Shown here in pieces: positions 39,113-47,691 of a DNA stretch of 64,000 bases. Source of the stretch: Streptomyces hilarionis (GTDB lineage Bacteria; Actinomycetota; Actinomycetes; Streptomycetales; Streptomycetaceae); assembly GCF_024539675.1 (NCBI RefSeq), contig NZ_JAHHIT010000049.1, forward strand, positions 18,556 to 82,555. Reading direction: 5' to 3'. The notes beneath the pieces are model-generated. The model ran no database searches. It was not told where the DNA came from and saw only the letters and a program-made list of their open reading frames with translations. The translations under genes were made by a program, and so were the position numbers. The stretch's first letter is position 1. The number at the start of each line of letters is the position of its first letter.

Positions 39113-40789
39113 GTGGGCAAGAGAAGGCGCGTCGAAGAACGAAGCAGCAAGCGGCGTCCCGCCGTGGTCGGCGGCATGATCGCCGTCGTCGTCGGCGGAG
39201 CCGGGCTCGGCGTCTACGCGCTGTACGGCGGAGCGGCGGCCGACGACGGCGCGGCCGCCGCGGCCAACGGCCGGCAGGTGCCCCGGGTGCGGGCCGACGC
39301 TCCGTCGGCGGCCGAGGCGAAGGCCCTGGCCGCCCGGTTCCTGACGGCCTGGCAGAAGGGCGACGCGGCCCGGGCCGCCGCCGTCACCGACGACTCGGCG
39401 GCCGCCACCGCCCTGCTGACCGGCTACTCCAAGGACGCCCACGTCACGGACGTCACCCTCACCGCGGGCACGGCCGCCGGCGTCAAGGTCCCGTTCTCGG
39501 TGAAGGCCACCGTGAAGTACAAGAACGTCGGCAAGCCGCTCGCGTACGACAGCGCGCTCACCGTGGTGCGCAACCCGAAGAACGGCAAGGCGCAGGTGGA
39601 CTGGCACGCCTCCGTCGTCCACCCCGACCTTCAGGACGGCGACACGCTCGTGACGGGCGAGTCCGGCACCCCGCCGGTCAGGGCCGTCGACCGTGACGGC
39701 GGCGAGCTGACGGCCGCGAAGTACCCCTCGCTGGGCACGGTGCTGGACGGGCTGCGGGAGAAGTACGGCAAGAAGGCCGGCGGCAAGGCGGGCGTCGAGC
39801 TCCAAGTGGTCCGCGGAAAGGCGTCGAAGGCGAAGAAGGCCTCCGACAAGACGCTCCTGGAGCTCAGCAAGGGCACCCCGGGCACGGTGAAGACCACGCT
39901 GAGTCCGGCCCTCCAGGCGGCGGCCGAACGGCAGGTGGCGAAGACGGCCCGCTCCTCGGTGGTGGTGATGCGGCCCTCCACGGGCGAGATCCTCGCGGTG
40001 GCCAACGCGAGCCCCGGCTTCAACACGGCGTTCAACGGCTCGCTCGCGCCCGGCTCCACGATGAAGGTCATCACGTCGTCGCTGCTCATCGACAAGGGGC
40101 TGGCGTCGGCGGACAAGACCCATCCCTGCCCCAAGACGTTCAGCTACGGCGGCTGGAAGTTCCACAACGACGACGACTTCGAGATCAAGCGCGGCTCGTT
40201 CAAGGCGAGTTTCGCGCGCTCCTGCAACACCGCCTTCATCAGCCAGGCCCCCAAGCTCAGCGACGACAGCCTGACCCGGCAGGCCCAGCAGGTCTTCGGC
40301 CTGTCGATGAACAACTGGGCGATCGGCGTCCCGTCCTTCGACGGCTCGGTGCCGGTGCAGTCGAAGGCGCAGATGGCGGCCTCGCTCATCGGCCAGGGCG
40401 GGGTGCGGATGAACCCCCTGAACATGGCGTCGGTCGCCGCCACCGTGAAGTCGGGCTCCTTCCACCAGCCGTACCTGGTCGCCCCGTCGGTGGACGGCCG
40501 CACCCTGGCGTCGGCGTCGCGCACCCTGTCGTCGTCGACGCTGTCGCAGGTGCGCGAGCTGATGAACTACACGGCCGCGGCCGGCACCGCCGCCGAGGCG
40601 ATGTCCGGCCTGGGCCCCGACTACGGCGCCAAGACGGGCTCGGCCGAGGTCGACAACCAGGACAAGCCCAACGGCTGGTTCACCGCCTACCGCGGCGACC
40701 TGGCCGCTGCCGGCGTCGTGCAGGCGGGCGGCCACGGCGGCGACACGGCCGGCCCGATCGTGGCGTCCCTGCTGCGCATGGGCGGCTGA
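39113..40789 (+). CDS. Penicillin-binding protein (class B-like transpeptidase), second of a pair
   Basis: A 558-residue paralogue of the preceding protein. After a basic N-terminus comes a membrane segment (GGMIAVVVGGAGLGVYALYGG), an NTF2-like domain (AKALAARFLTAWQKGDAARAAAVTDD) and a transpeptidase domain with SxxK at Ser315 (GSTMK), SCN at Ser370 and KTG at Lys507. All active-site motifs are intact. GTG at 39113 is chosen because GGAGG lies about eight bases upstream; the frame is open to 39029. Confidence 0.95.
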   Translation: MGKRRRVEERSSKRRPAVVGGMIAVVVGGAGLGVYALYGGAAADDGAAAAANGRQVPRVRADAPSAAEAKALAARFLTAWQKGDAARAAAVTDDSAAATALLTGYSKDAHVTDVTLTAGTAAGVKVPFSVKATVKYKNVGKPLAYDSALTVVRNPKNGKAQVDWHASVVHPDLQDGDTLVTGESGTPPVRAVDRDGGELTAAKYPSLGTVLDGLREKYGKKAGGKAGVELQVVRGKASKAKKASDKTLLELSKGTPGTVKTTLSPALQAAAERQVAKTARSSVVVMRPSTGEILAVANASPGFNTAFNGSLAPGSTMKVITSSLLIDKGLASADKTHPCPKTFSYGGWKFHNDDDFEIKRGSFKASFARSCNTAFISQAPKLSDDSLTRQAQQVFGLSMNNWAIGVPSFDGSVPVQSKAQMAASLIGQGGVRMNPLNMASVAATVKSGSFHQPYLVAPSVDGRTLASASRTLSSSTLSQVRELMNYTAAAGTAAEAMSGLGPDYGAKTGSAEVDNQDKPNGWFTAYRGDLAAAGVVQAGGHGGDTAGPIVASLLRMGG

Positions 40790-40871
40790 GCGCGGCCGGG
40801 CGGCCGGGCGGCCCTCGACGATCCGACGCGGCCCGGGCCGGGGCGCGACGGGCCGGTGCGGGGCGATACGG

Positions 40872-41225
40872 CTAGTGCGGGACGGGCTGCTGGGCGGTGG
40901 CCATGTAGGTGCGGCGCAGGAACCGCAGCAGCGCCTTGGACTCGAACTGGACGACCGAGACGCCGTGCGCGGAGTGGAACTCGACCACGGCCTGGACGCG
41001 CCCGCACGGCCACACCCGGACCTCGCCGGTGCCGGCCGGGGCGCGCAGGCCCTGTTCGAGGAGGGTCCGGGAGAACGTCCACTCCCGGCGGTCGGGCAGC
41101 CCGACGCGCACGGAACGGGGTTGCTCGGGGTCGTAGCGCAGGACGACCGGTACGGCCGTCTCCTCCTCGACCCGGTCGGCGTCGGTGACGATGTGGGCTC
41201 GCGCGTACTGTTCGACTACAGACAT
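40872..41225 (-). CDS. ssgE: SsgA-like sporulation/cell-division protein (SsgE-like)
   Basis: A 117-residue member of the SsgA-like family that is found only in sporulating actinomycetes and helps place divisomes and cell-wall enzymes during sporulation. The typical pattern is present: VPVVLRYDPEQPRSVRVGLP, WTFSRTLLEQGL, GEVRVWPC and a C-terminal FLRRTYMATAQQPVPH. The neighbourhood (two PBPs on one side, cobalt/nickel transporter on the other) agrees with my memory of the ssgE region of S. coelicolor, so the symbol is likely but not proven. ATG at 41225. Confidence 0.88.
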   Translation of the reverse strand: MSVVEQYARAHIVTDADRVEEETAVPVVLRYDPEQPRSVRVGLPDRREWTFSRTLLEQGLRAPAGTGEVRVWPCGRVQAVVEFHSAHGVSVVQFESKALLRFLRRTYMATAQQPVPH

Positions 41226-41449
41226 CGACCGGCCCTCTCACGCAGCGTGACCTGTGCGGAAGCTGTGCATCCGCTCCCCCTCCAATGTCGCATATTTTGC
41301 GGATTGCGCTCACCTGCACCGGCATATCTCATCTGTGCGATACACGGATCCACCCGTGCCGCACCCGGCCCGGCGGCCCCGCACCCTCGCCGGGGCGACC
41401 CCGCACCGCTCCCCGAGGGGAGATCCCCGACGGACGAAGCTCTCGCTCT

Positions 41450-41464
41450 TGCGAACGGTTCGCA
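41450..41464. promoter_or_regulatory. 15-base palindrome at the cbiM promoter
   Basis: TGCGAACGGTTCGCA is perfectly symmetric around a central G. It overlaps a plausible -35 (TTGCGA, 41449-41454). A -10-like TATCAT or CACTAT lies at 41471-41479, ending about six bases before the GTG start of cbiM, so the message may be leaderless. A metal-responsive repressor such as the nickel regulator Nur is a candidate; this is inference. Confidence 0.6.
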
Positions 41465-41485
41465 TTAAGCCACTATCATCGTCGG

Positions 41486-42544
41486 GTGCACGTACCCGAC
41501 GGATTCATCAACGCCCCGACCTCCGCCGTGACCGGAGTCGTCGCCGCCGGCGCCATCGCCGTGAGCCTGCGCGGCGCGCGCCGCGAGCTCGACGACCGGA
41601 CCGCGCCGCTGGCCGGCCTGGTCGCGGCGTTCATCTTCGCCGTGCAGATGCTGAACTTCCCCGTCGCCGCCGGGACCAGCGGCCATCTGCTGGGCGGCGC
41701 GCTCGCCGCGATCCTGGTGGGCCCGTTCACCGGGATCCTGTGCGTCTCCGTGGTCCTGCTGATGCAGGGCATCCTCTTCGCCGACGGCGGGCTCACCGCC
41801 CTCGGCGTGAACGTCACCGACATGGCGATCGTGACGACGGTCGTCTCGTACGCCGTCTTCCGGGGCCTGGTGAAGGTCCTGCCCCGCGGGCGCCGCTCCC
41901 TCACCGCCGCCTCCTTCGTCGCCGCGCTGCTGTCCGTGCCCGCCGCCGCCGTGGCCTTCACGCTCATCTACTGGGTCGGTGGCACCACCGACGTGGCGAT
42001 CGGCAAGGTGGCCGGCGCGATGATCGGCGTGCACGTCCTGATCGGCGTGGGCGAGGCGGCGATCACCGCGCTGACGGTCGGCGCCGTCGTCGCCGTCCGG
42101 CCGGATCTCGTGCACGGCGCGCGCGACCTGCGCCAGAGGCTCCGGCTGCGGGTGAACGGCGAACTCGTCGACGCCCCGGCCGCCGAGGGGACGCGCCCGG
42201 CGCCCATGGCGGCCCGCGCCTCGCGGCGCACGCTGTGGGTGACCGGCCTGGTCACCTCCCTCGTCCTGGCCGGCTTCGTCAGCTTCTACGCCTCCGCGAA
42301 CCCCGACGGGCTGGAGAAGGTCGCCGCCGACCACGGCATCGACCAGAGGACCGAGAAGCACGCCTCCTCCGACTCCCCGCTCGCCGACTACGGCGTCAAG
42401 GACGTCGCCGACGCCCGCCTCTCCGGCGGCCTGGCGGGCGTGATCGGCGTCGGCACGACCGTCGTCGCGGGCAGCGCCGTGTTCTGGGCGGTGCGCCGAC
42501 GCCGCACGCGCGACGTGTCCCCGGCCTCCACGAGCGGCGTCTGA
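41486..42544 (+). CDS. cbiM: ECF-type nickel/cobalt transporter substrate component CbiM fused to PDGLE domain
   Basis: A 352-residue membrane protein. It begins MHVPDGFIN; the N-terminal His-rich start is the metal-binding signature of CbiM/NikM. About six membrane segments follow. The C-terminal part (LWVTGLVTSLVLAGFVSF then SANPDGLEKVA) is a PDGLE domain, the CbiN/NikN-like partner, fused here. With cbiQ and cbiO it makes a complete uptake system. GTG at 41486 is required because HVPDG must be at the extreme N-terminus for function; no ribosome site is seen, which fits a leaderless message. Confidence 0.94.
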   Translation: MHVPDGFINAPTSAVTGVVAAGAIAVSLRGARRELDDRTAPLAGLVAAFIFAVQMLNFPVAAGTSGHLLGGALAAILVGPFTGILCVSVVLLMQGILFADGGLTALGVNVTDMAIVTTVVSYAVFRGLVKVLPRGRRSLTAASFVAALLSVPAAAVAFTLIYWVGGTTDVAIGKVAGAMIGVHVLIGVGEAAITALTVGAVVAVRPDLVHGARDLRQRLRLRVNGELVDAPAAEGTRPAPMAARASRRTLWVTGLVTSLVLAGFVSFYASANPDGLEKVAADHGIDQRTEKHASSDSPLADYGVKDVADARLSGGLAGVIGVGTTVVAGSAVFWAVRRRRTRDVSPASTSGV

Positions 42545-42548
42545 CGTC

Positions 42549-43310
42549 ATGGGAGCGGGACACGCGCACCGGCTCTACCGTCACGGGCACTCGCCCGTGC
42601 ACGGTCTGCCGCCGCACACCAAGCTGGCCGCCGCCTTCGGGTTCGTCATCGTCGTCGTGTCGACGCCGCGGGAGGCGATGTGGGCGTTCGGCCTGTACGC
42701 CGTCCTGCTCGCCGCCGTCGCGCACCGGGCACGTGTGCCGGCCGGCTTCCTGCTGAAGCGGCTGCTCATCGAGGTGCCGTTCGTCGCGTTCGCCGTGCTG
42801 ATGCCGTTCGTCGCCGAGGGCGAGCGGGTGGACGTCCTCGGGCTCTCGCTGAGCGTCAACGGCCTGTGGGGCGCCTGGAACGTGCTCGCCAAGGGCACCC
42901 TGGGCGTCGCCGCCTCCGTGCTGCTGGCGTCCACCACGGAGCTGCGCGAGCTGCTCCTGGGCCTGCAACGGCTGCGGCTGCCCCCGCTGTTGGTGCAGAT
43001 CGCCTCCTTCATGATCCGCTACGGCGACGTCATCACGGACGAGATGCGGCGCATGCGGGTCGCCCGCGAGTCGCGCGGGTTCGAGGCGCGGGGTGTGCGG
43101 CACTGGGGGGTGCTCGCGAAGTCGGCGGGCGCGCTGTTCATCCGCTCCTACGAACGCGGGGAGCGCGTGCACCTGGCCATGGTCAGCCGGGGGTACGCCG
43201 GTTCGATGCCGGTGATCGACGAGGCGACCGCGTCCCGGGCGCAGTGGTCGTACGCGCTGGCCCTCCCGTTCGCCGCCCTCGTCGTCTGCGTGTTGGGATG
43301 GGCCCTGTGA
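42549..43310 (+). CDS. cbiQ: ECF transporter transmembrane component CbiQ
   Basis: A 253-residue membrane protein with about five hydrophobic segments (LAAAFGFVIVVVS, MWAFGLYAVLLAAV, VPFVAFAVLMPFV, LALPFAALVVCVLG). It carries the Ala-Arg-Gly type coupling motifs that contact the ATPase (RVARESRGFEARG and LAMVSRGYAG). It begins five bases after the end of cbiM and overlaps cbiO, so the three genes form one operon. Confidence 0.95.
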   Translation: MGAGHAHRLYRHGHSPVHGLPPHTKLAAAFGFVIVVVSTPREAMWAFGLYAVLLAAVAHRARVPAGFLLKRLLIEVPFVAFAVLMPFVAEGERVDVLGLSLSVNGLWGAWNVLAKGTLGVAASVLLASTTELRELLLGLQRLRLPPLLVQIASFMIRYGDVITDEMRRMRVARESRGFEARGVRHWGVLAKSAGALFIRSYERGERVHLAMVSRGYAGSMPVIDEATASRAQWSYALALPFAALVVCVLGWAL

Positions 43311-44059
43311 CTGACGTTTCCCTGGAGGTCTCCGGCCTCGCCTTCGCCTACCCCGACGGCCACCAGGCCCTGTTCGGCGTGGACTTCACCGTCGCGCGCG
43401 GCGAGCGGGTCGCGCTGCTCGGGCCGAACGGCGCCGGCAAGACGACCCTGGTGCTGCACCTCAACGGCATCCTCGCCGGCGGCGCCGGCACCGTGACGGT
43501 GGCCGGGCTGCCGGTCGGCCGGCAGCATATGGCCGAGATCCGGCGCAGGGTCGGCATCGTCTTCCAGGACCCCGACGACCAGCTGTTCATGCCGACCGTG
43601 CGCGAGGACGTGGCGTTCGGCCCGGCAGCGGCCGGGCTGAAGGGCGCGGCCCTGGAGGCGCGCGTCGACCACGCCCTCGCCCAGGTGGGCATGGCCGAGT
43701 TCAAGGACCGTCCGCCGCACCACCTGTCCTTCGGCCAGCGGCGGCGCGTGGCGGTCGCGACGGTGCTCGCGATGGAACCCGAGATCCTCGTCCTGGACGA
43801 GCCGTCCTCCAACCTCGACCCCGCCTCGCGCCGCGAACTCGCCGACATCCTGCGGTCGTTGGACGTCACGGTGCTCATGGTCACGCACGACCTGCCGTAC
43901 GCCCTGGAGCTGTGCCCGCGCGCCCTGATCCTCAGCGAGGGGGTGATCGCGGCGGACGGCCGGACCGGCGAGCTGCTCGCCGACGACGCCCTCATGCGGG
44001 CGCACCGGCTGGAGCTGCCCTTCGGGTTCGACCCGCGCTCCGCGACAATGGGCGCGTGA
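43307..44059 (+). CDS. cbiO: ECF transporter ATPase component CbiO
   Basis: A 250-residue ABC ATPase. Walker A is GPNGAGKTT, the Q loop lies in VFQDPDDQLF (typical of energy-coupling-factor ATPases), the signature is LSFGQRRR, and Walker B is ILVLDEPSSNLD followed by VTHDLPYA. The GTG at 43307 overlaps the stop of cbiQ (GTGA); an ATG nine bases upstream is possible. Its stop in turn overlaps the ohrR start, so the transporter and ohrR may share a transcript. Confidence 0.95.
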   Translation: MTDVSLEVSGLAFAYPDGHQALFGVDFTVARGERVALLGPNGAGKTTLVLHLNGILAGGAGTVTVAGLPVGRQHMAEIRRRVGIVFQDPDDQLFMPTVREDVAFGPAAAGLKGAALEARVDHALAQVGMAEFKDRPPHHLSFGQRRRVAVATVLAMEPEILVLDEPSSNLDPASRRELADILRSLDVTVLMVTHDLPYALELCPRALILSEGVIAADGRTGELLADDALMRAHRLELPFGFDPRSATMGA

Positions 44060-44523
44060 CGAACGACGGACCCACCGCCGACGGCTCGCTGCTCCTCGAC
44101 GAGCAGCTGTGCTTCGCCCTGTACGCCGCCCAGCGCGCGGTGACGGCCGCGTACCGTCCGCTCCTGGACGAGCTGGGCCTCACCTACCCCCAGTACCTGG
44201 TGCTGCTGGTGCTCTGGGAGCGCGGGGAGACGACCGTCAAGGAGCTGGCCGCGGCCCTGCGGCTGGACTACGGCACGATGTCGCCGCTGCTGAAGCGGCT
44301 GGAGGCGGCGGGTCTGGTGCGCCGGGAGCGCTCGGCGCGCGACGAGCGCTCGGTGCTGGTGGCGTGCACCGGGCGGGGCGAGGAACTGCGGGGGCGCGCG
44401 CAGCGTGTGCCCGGCGCTCTGCTCGCGTCCACCGGCCTGGAGGCGGCGGAGGTCGCCCGGCTGCGCGAGGAGCTGTGGGGCCTCGCGGAGCGGGCGCACA
44501 CGGCTGCCGACCGGCCCCGATAG
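44056..44523 (+). CDS. ohrR: OhrR organic-peroxide-sensing MarR regulator
   Basis: A 155-residue MarR-type repressor. The N-terminal redox cysteine is in the diagnostic context LDEQLCFALYAAQRAV near residue 19; oxidation of this Cys releases DNA in OhrR proteins. The helix-turn-helix follows (VKELAAALRLDYGTMSPLLKRLEAAGLV). It is directly upstream of ohr, its usual target, and its GTG start overlaps the cbiO stop (GTGA). Confidence 0.94.
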   Translation: MTNDGPTADGSLLLDEQLCFALYAAQRAVTAAYRPLLDELGLTYPQYLVLLVLWERGETTVKELAAALRLDYGTMSPLLKRLEAAGLVRRERSARDERSVLVACTGRGEELRGRAQRVPGALLASTGLEAAEVARLREELWGLAERAHTAADRPR

Positions 44524-44600
44524 CCCTGCGGGCCCCGCACGTCCCCGGCGCCACCGGCGTTACCTGCGGTTACCACCCCCCTGCCGGGGACACACCTACC

Positions 44601-44612
44601 TACCGGCCGGTA
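44601..44612. promoter_or_regulatory. 12-base palindrome in the ohr promoter region
   Basis: TACCGGCCGGTA lies in the ohrR-ohr gap, 46 bases before the ohr start and just upstream of a relatively AT-rich stretch (GATGTAATTG). It is a candidate regulator site. It does not look like the AT-rich OhrR box reported for S. coelicolor, so the assignment is open. Confidence 0.4.
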
Positions 44613-44657
44613 CCTTGTGCACGATGTAATTGGGGAAGACGCTGGGGAGGGTCCGCC

Positions 44658-45140
44658 GTGACAGAAGGCGCCGCAGTCGGCACCACCGGGAACGCCGAGG
44701 CAGCCGGCACCGCCGACACCCGTCCGACGAAGATCATGTACGTCGCCGAGGCGACCGCGCACGGGGGCCGCGACGGGTACGTGACCAGCCAGGACGGCCA
44801 GATCGAGTTGAAGGTGGCGATGCCGCCGCAGCTCGGCGGCGACGGCAACGGCACCAACCCGGAACAGCTCTTCGCGGCCGGCTACAGCTCGTGCTTCCAC
44901 AACGCGCTGATCCTCGTCGGCAACCGGGCGGGCTACGACCTCACGGGCTCCACGGTGGCGGCCAAGGTCGGCATCGGCCCGAACAGCAGCAAGGGATACG
45001 GTCTCGCGGTCGCGCTCAGCGTCTCGCTCCCGGTCCTCGACCCGGGCCTCGCCGAGAAGCTGGTCGACGCGGCGCACCAGGTGTGTCCGTACTCCAACGC
45101 CACGCGCGGCAACATCGATGTAACGATCATCCTCGGCTAG
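44658..45140 (+). CDS. ohr: Organic hydroperoxide resistance peroxidase Ohr
   Basis: A 160-residue OsmC/Ohr-fold peroxidase that reduces organic hydroperoxides using two cysteines. Both are visible: Cys in AAGYSSCFHNAL and Cys in HQVCPYSNATRGN. An N-terminal extension of about 20 residues precedes the usual start of homology (IMYVAEATAHGGRDG). GTG at 44658 has GGGGAGGG about seven bases upstream. It follows ohrR on the same strand. Confidence 0.96.
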   Translation: MTEGAAVGTTGNAEAAGTADTRPTKIMYVAEATAHGGRDGYVTSQDGQIELKVAMPPQLGGDGNGTNPEQLFAAGYSSCFHNALILVGNRAGYDLTGSTVAAKVGIGPNSSKGYGLAVALSVSLPVLDPGLAEKLVDAAHQVCPYSNATRGNIDVTIILG

Positions 45141-45217
45141 CGGGACGAAGGAATCGCAGGCTCTCCCCGGGCGTTCCCCATGGAGTTGAAGGCGATCTTC
45201 CGAGAGGGCGTGCGGGC

Positions 45218-46384
45218 GTGGACGTGAACGGTGCGGTGGCCGAGGGCTTCGAGCCGGTCCGGGAGGCGTTCGTCCGCAACTTCGACGTGCTCGGGGACCG
45301 GGGCGCGGCGGTCGCCGTCTACCGCGACGGGCGCAAGGTCGTCGACCTGTGGGGCGGCACGCGGGACGTCGACGGCACGGCGCCCTGGGAGCAGGGCACC
45401 GCCCAGATCGTGCGCTCGGCGACCAAGGGCGTGATCGCCGTCGGCCTCCTCCTGCTGCACCAGCGCGGCGAACTGGACCTGGACGCGCCGGTCGGGGCGT
45501 ACTGGCCCGAGTACAAGGCGGCGGGCAAGGAGCGCACCCTCGTGCGGCACGTCCTGGCGCACCGCGCGGGCGTGCCGGTGCTCGACCGGCCGCTGACCCC
45601 CGCCGAGGCCGCCGACCCCGACCTCGGGGCGGCGGCGGTCGCGGCGCAGGCCCCGGTCTGGGAGCCCGGCACGGACCACGGGTACCACGCGCAGACGTAC
45701 AGCTGGCTGACCGGCGAACTGGTCCGCCGGATCACCGGACGCCCGGTCGGCGAGTGGATCGCCGACGAGATCGCCCGCCCGGCCGGGGCCGACCTGTGGC
45801 TCGGGCTGCCGGCCGCCCGGCGCGCCCGGGTGGGGCGCGTGGGGCAGGTGGACCCGCCGGCGCGGGCCGGCAGCCTGAAGACCCGGCCCAAGCCCGCCGT
45901 CGCCGCCGCCTACGCCGACCCGGACTCGCTCACCCGCCGCGCCTTCGCCGCGATCACGCCGCTGCCCGACGAGAACGACGACGCCTACCGGGCCGCTGCC
46001 CTGCCCGCCTCCAACGGCATCGCCACCGCCGACGGCCTGGCCCGCTTCTACGCCTCGCTGATCGGCGAGGTCGAGGGCGGGACACGGCTGCTGCGGCCGG
46101 AGACGGTGGCGCTCGCGCGCGGCGAGCAGTCCGGCGGCCCGGACCGGGTGCTCGTGGTGAACACCCGCTTCGGCCTCGGTCCGATGCTGCACGGCGCCGC
46201 GTCCCCCCTGCTCTCGCCCGCCTCCTTCGGCCACCCCGGACGCGGCGGCGCCCTCGGGCTCGCCGACCCCGAGTCGGGGATCGCCTTCGGCTACGTCACC
46301 AACGGTTTCCGCACGAGCGTGACGGCGGACCCGCGCGCCCAGGCCCTGCTCCGCGCCCTGCGCACGGCGACGACGACGCACTGA
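45218..46384 (+). CDS. Serine hydrolase, beta-lactamase/esterase (EstB) family
   Basis: A 388-residue class C beta-lactamase-fold protein without a signal peptide, so a cytosolic esterase is more likely than a beta-lactamase. The nucleophile motif is SATK at Ser67, followed by VLAHRAGVPVLD. The second motif region reads HGYHAQTYSW, with a Tyr in place, and the third motif is the GHPGRGG variant seen in EstB-like esterases instead of KTG. GTG at 45218. The substrate is not predictable. Confidence 0.9.
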   Translation: MDVNGAVAEGFEPVREAFVRNFDVLGDRGAAVAVYRDGRKVVDLWGGTRDVDGTAPWEQGTAQIVRSATKGVIAVGLLLLHQRGELDLDAPVGAYWPEYKAAGKERTLVRHVLAHRAGVPVLDRPLTPAEAADPDLGAAAVAAQAPVWEPGTDHGYHAQTYSWLTGELVRRITGRPVGEWIADEIARPAGADLWLGLPAARRARVGRVGQVDPPARAGSLKTRPKPAVAAAYADPDSLTRRAFAAITPLPDENDDAYRAAALPASNGIATADGLARFYASLIGEVEGGTRLLRPETVALARGEQSGGPDRVLVVNTRFGLGPMLHGAASPLLSPASFGHPGRGGALGLADPESGIAFGYVTNGFRTSVTADPRAQALLRALRTATTTH

Positions 46385-46419
46385 CGCGGCGCGCCCCGGC
46401 CCGGCCCGGCCGACGCCGG

Positions 46420-46701
46420 CTACACGTTGATGGAGTGGGACCGCCGCCCCGAGGCGTCGTCGATCTCCAGGTGCGCCTTGGTCAGCAGCTGCATGGCGAT
46501 CTCGTTGAGCGCCCGGGCGCCCGCGATCTCCTCGCCGACCCGGGGCTGGTTGGCGTCCACGGTGTGCCGGGAGGCGTGCCCGTGTGCCCTGACCTCGGTC
46601 CCGTCCGGCAGACGCACCATCGCGACCGCCCGCGTATGCCGGTCGTCCTCCTCGAACTCCAGCTCCACATGCCAGCCGACCGTGGTGTGCATGACGGTCA
46701 T
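46420..46701 (-). CDS. DUF1876 domain protein
   Basis: A 93-residue small protein (HTTVGWHVELEFEEDDRHTRAVAMVRLPDGTEV, then GEEIAGARALNEIAMQLL) matching the actinobacterial DUF1876 family, which has a double-stranded-RNA-binding-like fold and unknown role. ATG at 46701 has GGAGG eight bases upstream; ATG at 46692 is a weaker alternative. It is convergent with the esterase and follows the EamA gene on the same strand after a gap of about 140 bases. Confidence 0.9.
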   Translation of the reverse strand: MTVMHTTVGWHVELEFEEDDRHTRAVAMVRLPDGTEVRAHGHASRHTVDANQPRVGEEIAGARALNEIAMQLLTKAHLEIDDASGRRSHSINV

Positions 46702-46845
46702 GACGCTCACCTCCGAAGCTCCTGCTTCCAGGGTGCTCCTCAGAACCGGCGCCCGCACCCACGCGCTCCCGCGCCCCCGGACACCCGCCGCGCACCCGCC
46801 GACCACCGTCCGGTCGGCGGCCCAGGGCGACGGCGAGGCGACGGC

Positions 46846-47691
46846 TCAGCCCGCGTGGAGCATCAACCCAATGCCCACCACGAGCAGCCCGGCCGCGGCG
46901 AGGCGCGGCGCGCCGAACCGTTCCTTGAAGAACAGCGCGCCGATCGCCGCTCCGACGATGATCGACGACTCCCGCAGCGCCGCGATCGGGGCCAGTTCGG
47001 CTCGGGTCTGGGCCCACAGGACGAGGGCGTAGGCCAGGACGGACAGGGCCGAGCCCAGGAGGCCGAGGGCGGCGTGCGGGCGCAGGACGGCGGCGGTGCG
47101 TCCGCGCCAGCGGTAGACGGCGTAGGCCGGGATGACGACTCCCTGAAGGGCCATCAGCCAGGCGATGTAGCCGAGCGGCGAGCCGGAGGCGCGCACGCCG
47201 AGCCCGTCGACGACGGTGTACGAGGCGATGGTCAGGCCCGTCGCCAGCGCCGCCCCGACGGCCGCCCAGTCGGGCCTGCGGCCGCGCAGGCCCCACAGTG
47301 CGACGCCGGTCAGTCCCGCGCACGACAGCGCGATGCCGGCGGCCGCCCAGCCGTCGGGCACCTCGTGGGCGAAGACGGCGGCCAGCACCGTGACGACGAG
47401 CGGCGCCGAACCGCGCGCGAGGGGGTAGGCCTGGCCGAAGTCGCCGAGCCGGAACGACCGCATGAGCAGCGCGAAGTACGCGATGTGGATGAGCGCCGAG
47501 CACAGCAGGTACGGCCATGCGCCGGCCGCCGGGAACGCGGCGAACGACGCGAGGACGAGCCCGATGAGCATCCCGCCGCCGGCGATGAGGGTGAAGCCGA
47601 CGAGCTTGTCGGTGATCCGGTGGGCGATGGCGTTCCAGCCGGCGTGGGTGACCGCGGCGACCAGGACGGCCACGGTGACCAGCGGGGTCAC
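46846..47691 (-). CDS. EamA/DMT family transporter
   Basis: A 281-residue membrane protein with about ten hydrophobic segments arranged as two EamA-like halves. The GTG start overlaps the stop of the YbaK-like gene (GTGA), so the two are co-transcribed. The substrate is unknown; related proteins export small metabolites. The last helix ends LLVVGIGLMLHAG. Confidence 0.92.
   Translation of the reverse strand: MTPLVTVAVLVAAVTHAGWNAIAHRITDKLVGFTLIAGGGMLIGLVLASFAAFPAAGAWPYLLCSALIHIAYFALLMRSFRLGDFGQAYPLARGSAPLVVTVLAAVFAHEVPDGWAAAGIALSCAGLTGVALWGLRGRRPDWAAVGAALATGLTIASYTVVDGLGVRASGSPLGYIAWLMALQGVVIPAYAVYRWRGRTAAVLRPHAALGLLGSALSVLAYALVLWAQTRAELAPIAALRESSIIVGAAIGALFFKERFGAPRLAAAGLLVVGIGLMLHAG

Noticed and set aside
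41226..41485. B12 riboswitch upstream of cbiM
   Set aside because: The conserved B12-box and stem pattern could not be found, and the promoter appears to lie directly at the start codon.
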